64,000 bases of DNA from Alphaproteobacteria bacterium (GTDB lineage Bacteria; Pseudomonadota; Alphaproteobacteria; Rhizobiales; Xanthobacteraceae), in contig JAPLPD010000110.1 of assembly GCA_026400395.1 (NCBI GenBank), forward strand, positions 1 to 64,000, given 5' to 3'. How positions within the stretch are numbered: the stretch's first letter is position 1; each line of letters opens with the position of its first letter. This document shows, piece by piece, positions 60,261-64,000 of the stretch. Below the pieces are notes generated by a model. It was not told the DNA's origin and did no database searches. It saw only the letters and a program-made list of their open reading frames with translations. Made by a program: the position numbers and the translations under genes.

Positions 60261-61130
60261 TCAGCGATCCAGGCGCGCCAGCAGCGCTGAGGTGTCCCAG
60301 CGGCTGCCGCCCATCTTCTGCACCTCGGCGTAGAACTGATCGACCAGCGCCGCAACCGGCAGGTTCGCGCCATTCCGCCGCGCCTCGGCGAGGCAGATCG
60401 ACAAATCCTTGCGCATCCAGTCCACCGCGAAGCCGAAGTCGTACTTGCCCTCCGTCATCGTCTTGTAGCGGTTCTCCATCTGCCACGACTGCGCAGCGCC
60501 CTTGGAGATGGTGGCGATCAGCCCCTCGATGTCGAGGCCGGCCTTCTTGGCGAAGTGGATGCCTTCGGCGAGGCCCTGAACGAGGCCAGCGATGCAAATC
60601 TGGTTGACCATTTTGGCGAGTTGGCCCGAGCCCGACGGCCCCAGCAGCTTGCACATTCGCGCATAGGCCGCGATCACCGGCTCGGAGCGTCCGTACGGCC
60701 CGGCATCGCCGCCGCACATGACGGTGAGCACGCCGTTCTCGGCACCGGCCTGTCCGCCGGAGACCGGCGCGTCAACGAAATCGAAGCCGCGTTTTTTTGC
60801 CTCGGCGTGCAGCGTGCGCGCGATCTCGGCGGAGGCGGTGGTGTGATCGACGAACACCGCGCCCTTCGCCACGCCGTCGAACGCGCCGCTGGCGCCGAGT
60901 GTTACCTCGCGCACGTCGTTGTCGTTGCCGACGCACATCATCACGAAGTCCTGGCCGGCCGCGGCCTCCTTCGGCGTTGCGGCTTTCTTGCCGCCGTATT
61001 GCGCAACCCACTTGTCGGACTTGGCGGCATTGCGATTGTAGACCGTGACCTCGTGGCCGCCCTTGGTCTTGAGATGCCCGGCCATCGGATAACCCATGAC
61101 CCCGAGCCCGAGAAACGCCACTTTCGCCAT
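60261..61130 (-). CDS. beta-hydroxyacid dehydrogenase (3-hydroxyisobutyrate/tartronate semialdehyde reductase family)
   Basis: The 289-aa protein has the NAD(P) site VAFLGLGVMGYPMAGHL, the substrate block DAPVSGGQAGAENGVLTVMCGG, and catalytic lysine in GSGQLAKMVNQICIAG. Ser/Thr at position VYNRNAAK suggests NADP-type preference is possible but not certain. GGAGGG precedes ATG 61130. It oxidises or reduces a small beta-hydroxyacid; the specific substrate is unknown. Confidence 0.85.
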   Translation of the reverse strand: MAKVAFLGLGVMGYPMAGHLKTKGGHEVTVYNRNAAKSDKWVAQYGGKKAATPKEAAAGQDFVMMCVGNDNDVREVTLGASGAFDGVAKGAVFVDHTTASAEIARTLHAEAKKRGFDFVDAPVSGGQAGAENGVLTVMCGGDAGPYGRSEPVIAAYARMCKLLGPSGSGQLAKMVNQICIAGLVQGLAEGIHFAKKAGLDIEGLIATISKGAAQSWQMENRYKTMTEGKYDFGFAVDWMRKDLSICLAEARRNGANLPVAALVDQFYAEVQKMGGSRWDTSALLARLDR

Positions 61131-61236
61131 CGTTCCCTCCGTTTTGCGCGTTGATCCGATCAATAACCGGCGGGCGCGGCGTTGACCATAGCGTCGGCGA
61201 CACTATGGTGGCGCTCAACCTTTACGGGACAGAAAT

Positions 61237-62379
61237 ATGCCGGTTACCAAGGACGATGTGCTTGCAGCGCTGGCTGAGGTCGAGGCGCCAGACGGCAGGC
61301 CGCTGCCGAAGACCGGCGCGCTCTCCGAGATCGTCGCGTCCGACGGCAAGGTGTTTTTCTCGATCACCGTCGATGCTGCCGTGGTGCAGGCTTGGGAAGA
61401 AGTTCGAAAGGTCGCCGAGAAGGTGGTCAAGGCGATGCCCGGCGTCTCCTCGGTCATGGTTGCGCTGACCGCCGAGCGAAAAGGCGGCGCTCCAGCGCCC
61501 GCTGCGCGTCCGCCACAGGGCGCGCCGTCCGGCCGTCCGGCGCATACGCATGGCGGTCAGGCGCAAGGCCCGGCGGGCGTTCCGGGCGTGACCTCGATCA
61601 TCGCCGTCGCCTCCGGCAAAGGCGGCGTCGGCAAATCGACCACCGCGATCAATCTGGCGCTCGGGCTGCGCGATCTCGGCATGAAAGTCGGCGTGCTCGA
61701 TGCCGATATCTACGGGCCGTCGCTGCCGAAGCTGCTGGCGATTCGGGAAAAGCCGGAAACCGTCAACGGCAACCGCCTGAAGCCGATCCAACGCTACGGC
61801 CTCACCGTCATGTCGATCGGCTTCCTGGTCGAGGAGGAGACGCCGATGATCTGGCGCGGGCCGATGGTGATGTCGGCGCTGACCCAGATGCTGCGCGAGG
61901 TCGAGTGGGGCACGCTCGACGTCATGGTGGTCGATATGCCGCCTGGCACCGGCGACGCCCAGCTCACCATGGCGCAGCAGGTACCGCTCAAGGGCGCCGT
62001 CATCGTCTCAACGCCGCAGGATCTCGCGCTGATCGATGCGCGGCGCGGCATCGCCATGTTCAAGCGCGTCAACGTCCCGGTTCTCGGCATCGTCGAGAAC
62101 ATGAGCACGTTCATCTGCCCGAATTGCGGGACGCGCCATGACATCTTCGGCCATGGCGGCGCGCGCCATGAGGCGGAGCGGTTCGGCGTGCCGTTCCTGG
62201 GCGAGGTTCCGCTCGACATGGCGATCCGCGAGACGTCGGATGCGGGTTTGCCGATCGTCGCGACCCAGCCCGACGGCCCGCATGCGGCGGCCTATCGCGC
62301 CATCGCGGCGAATGTCCGCGACCAGCTCGGTCCAGGCGGTCCATCCAAGGCCGCGCCGAGGATCGTGGTCGACTCCTGA
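61237..62379 (+). CDS. apbC: Mrp/ApbC (NBP35-type) iron-sulfur carrier ATPase
   Basis: The 380-aa protein has an N-terminal DUF59/MIP18-like domain (TKDDVLAALAEVEAPDGR), a Pro/Gly-rich linker (~95-120), then the P-loop VASGKGGVGKSTTAINLALG, DADIYGPSLPKLL, and the C-terminal CxxC cluster ligands in TFICPNCGTRHDIFG. It carries 4Fe-4S clusters to apoproteins in the cytosol. Standalone core gene. Confidence 0.93.
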   Translation: MPVTKDDVLAALAEVEAPDGRPLPKTGALSEIVASDGKVFFSITVDAAVVQAWEEVRKVAEKVVKAMPGVSSVMVALTAERKGGAPAPAARPPQGAPSGRPAHTHGGQAQGPAGVPGVTSIIAVASGKGGVGKSTTAINLALGLRDLGMKVGVLDADIYGPSLPKLLAIREKPETVNGNRLKPIQRYGLTVMSIGFLVEEETPMIWRGPMVMSALTQMLREVEWGTLDVMVVDMPPGTGDAQLTMAQQVPLKGAVIVSTPQDLALIDARRGIAMFKRVNVPVLGIVENMSTFICPNCGTRHDIFGHGGARHEAERFGVPFLGEVPLDMAIRETSDAGLPIVATQPDGPHAAAYRAIAANVRDQLGPGGPSKAAPRIVVDS

Positions 62380-62499
62380 AGCCCGCTGCCGGATTAACGA
62401 AAGTGTGAGCCGCGCGTCGGCGTTCCGCCTTGCGCGCCGAAGTTCGGCGCAGCATTGTCCGCCCGGCCAAGCTGCTTCGTTCGCCAAGAGCGATTCTAG

Positions 62500-63606
<1,107 letters not shown>

Positions 63607-63629
63607 GCGCAGCGGCGCGCCAGATCGAC

Positions 63630-63663
63630 AGCCCCGTCCGGCTCGCCGGGCGGGGCTTTTTTT
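63630..63663 (+). terminator. intrinsic terminator after the TRAP binding-protein gene
   Basis: AGCCCCG-T-CCGGC pairs with GCCGG-G-CGGGGCT (one G-U pair, 2-nt loop that opens to four), followed by seven T (63657-63663). It lies 24 nt after the stop, a textbook rho-independent terminator. Confidence 0.92.
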
Positions 63664-63838
63664 CGCCGATTGTTTCGAGCCGCCGGGGGCCGCGGGGTTC
63701 TCACCCCACTTTCAACGTTCCACGAAGCGGTGCAGACTATGGGTCCCGTCATGGCTGCGGCCATGCCCAAAGAGGGCTCAAAAGCACGGGACACGCAGGG
63801 GCGGGCACGGCCCGCGGAAAAACAGGGAGGGTAACAGC

Positions 63839-64000
63839 ATGAAGCGTCGTCAATTTCTGAAGGCCGCGGGTGTGGGTCTTGCCGCGTCCACCGCGGTTGC
63901 CGCGCCGGCCATCGCGCAATCGATGCCGAGCATCAAATGGCGCATGCCGTGCAGCTGGCCGAAATCGCTCGAGACGATCTACGGCGGCGCCGACATGATG
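63839..64000 (+). CDS. second TRAP-transporter binding protein, truncated by the window end
   Basis: The first 54 codons are seen: leader [25 protein letters not shown], then KWRMPCSWPKSLETIYGGAD. It is a close paralogue of the gene at 62518, with its own GGGAGG site, and is separated from it by a strong terminator, so it is expressed on its own. The rest lies outside. Confidence 0.85.
   Translation, partial: MKRRQFLKAAGVGLAASTAVAAPAIAQSMPSIKWRMPCSWPKSLETIYGGADMM

Overview
The window is GC-rich, densely coded chromosomal DNA of an alphaproteobacterium, most likely Rhizobiales of the Bradyrhizobiaceae/Xanthobacteraceae kind. This is inferred from a Rhodobacter-type PmtA, a PleC/PdhS-type histidine kinase, many Bug/TctC solute-binding proteins, Tat-type binding-protein leaders and candidate CTGTCAT-type Pho boxes. 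No rRNA, tRNA, CRISPR array or prophage was seen. The extreme left edge (1-131) carries short repeats that look like the end of an insertion sequence.

Region 1 (about 145-12960) is a phosphate-starvation and membrane-lipid island. It holds a GT4 glycosyltransferase (candidate glycolipid synthase), PmtA, a DUF962/Mpo1-like membrane protein, a membrane-anchored class III aminotransferase, phosphatidylserine decarboxylase, PhoU, a PlcP-type phosphoesterase, a Gdx/SugE exporter, secreted PhoD and PhoA alkaline phosphatases, and a PiT phosphate permease that is broken by a missing start codon and a one-base deletion. Pho-box-like sites precede at least four of these transcription units. The inferred role is replacement of phospholipid by phosphorus-free lipid together with scavenging of phosphate from esters.

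Region 2 (13170-34061) is accessory catabolism. An amidohydrolase and a Liv-type binding protein are divergent. Next comes a deletion scar made of two TctC tails. An 11-gene leftward operon (28936 to 16294) then encodes a complete Liv-type ABC importer, an isocitrate-lyase-family C-C lyase, HyuB and HyuA, an isochorismatase-fold protein without the amidase cysteine, a Bug/TctC binding protein and a thiamine-diphosphate enzyme. A five-gene rightward operon (29036 to 34061) starts from the same 99-bp intergenic region. It encodes LeuC- and LeuD-like hydratase subunits, an FAD monooxygenase, a second Bug protein and a two-cysteine maleate-isomerase/Asp-Glu-racemase family enzyme. Together they look like an uncharacterised pathway from a cyclic amide or imide to a maleate-type diacid and then to central intermediates.

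Region 3 (34232-47736) is a complete phosphonate locus. The left arm reads leftward: phnF, hexapeptide transferase, a second phnM, phnC, phnD, phnE. The right arm reads rightward: phnG-H-I-J-(phnO-like)-K-L-M-N, with a convergent DUF1045 2H-phosphoesterase gene where phnP might be expected. A perfect 8+8 palindrome between phnF and phnG is a probable PhnF operator, and a Pho-box-like site lies upstream of phnC.

Region 4 (48024-64000) is mixed core and transport: dusA, a TauE/SafE permease, a retropepsin-like protease, a DUF1289 protein, a sensor kinase and a GST. A caspase-like pseudoenzyme follows, interrupted by an in-frame TAG. A second leftward cluster has a cysteine hydrolase, two tandem NMT1-type binding proteins, a permease and an ATPase. 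A beta-hydroxyacid dehydrogenase, an Mrp/ApbC ATPase and two tandem TRAP-type binding proteins follow, the second cut off by the window end.
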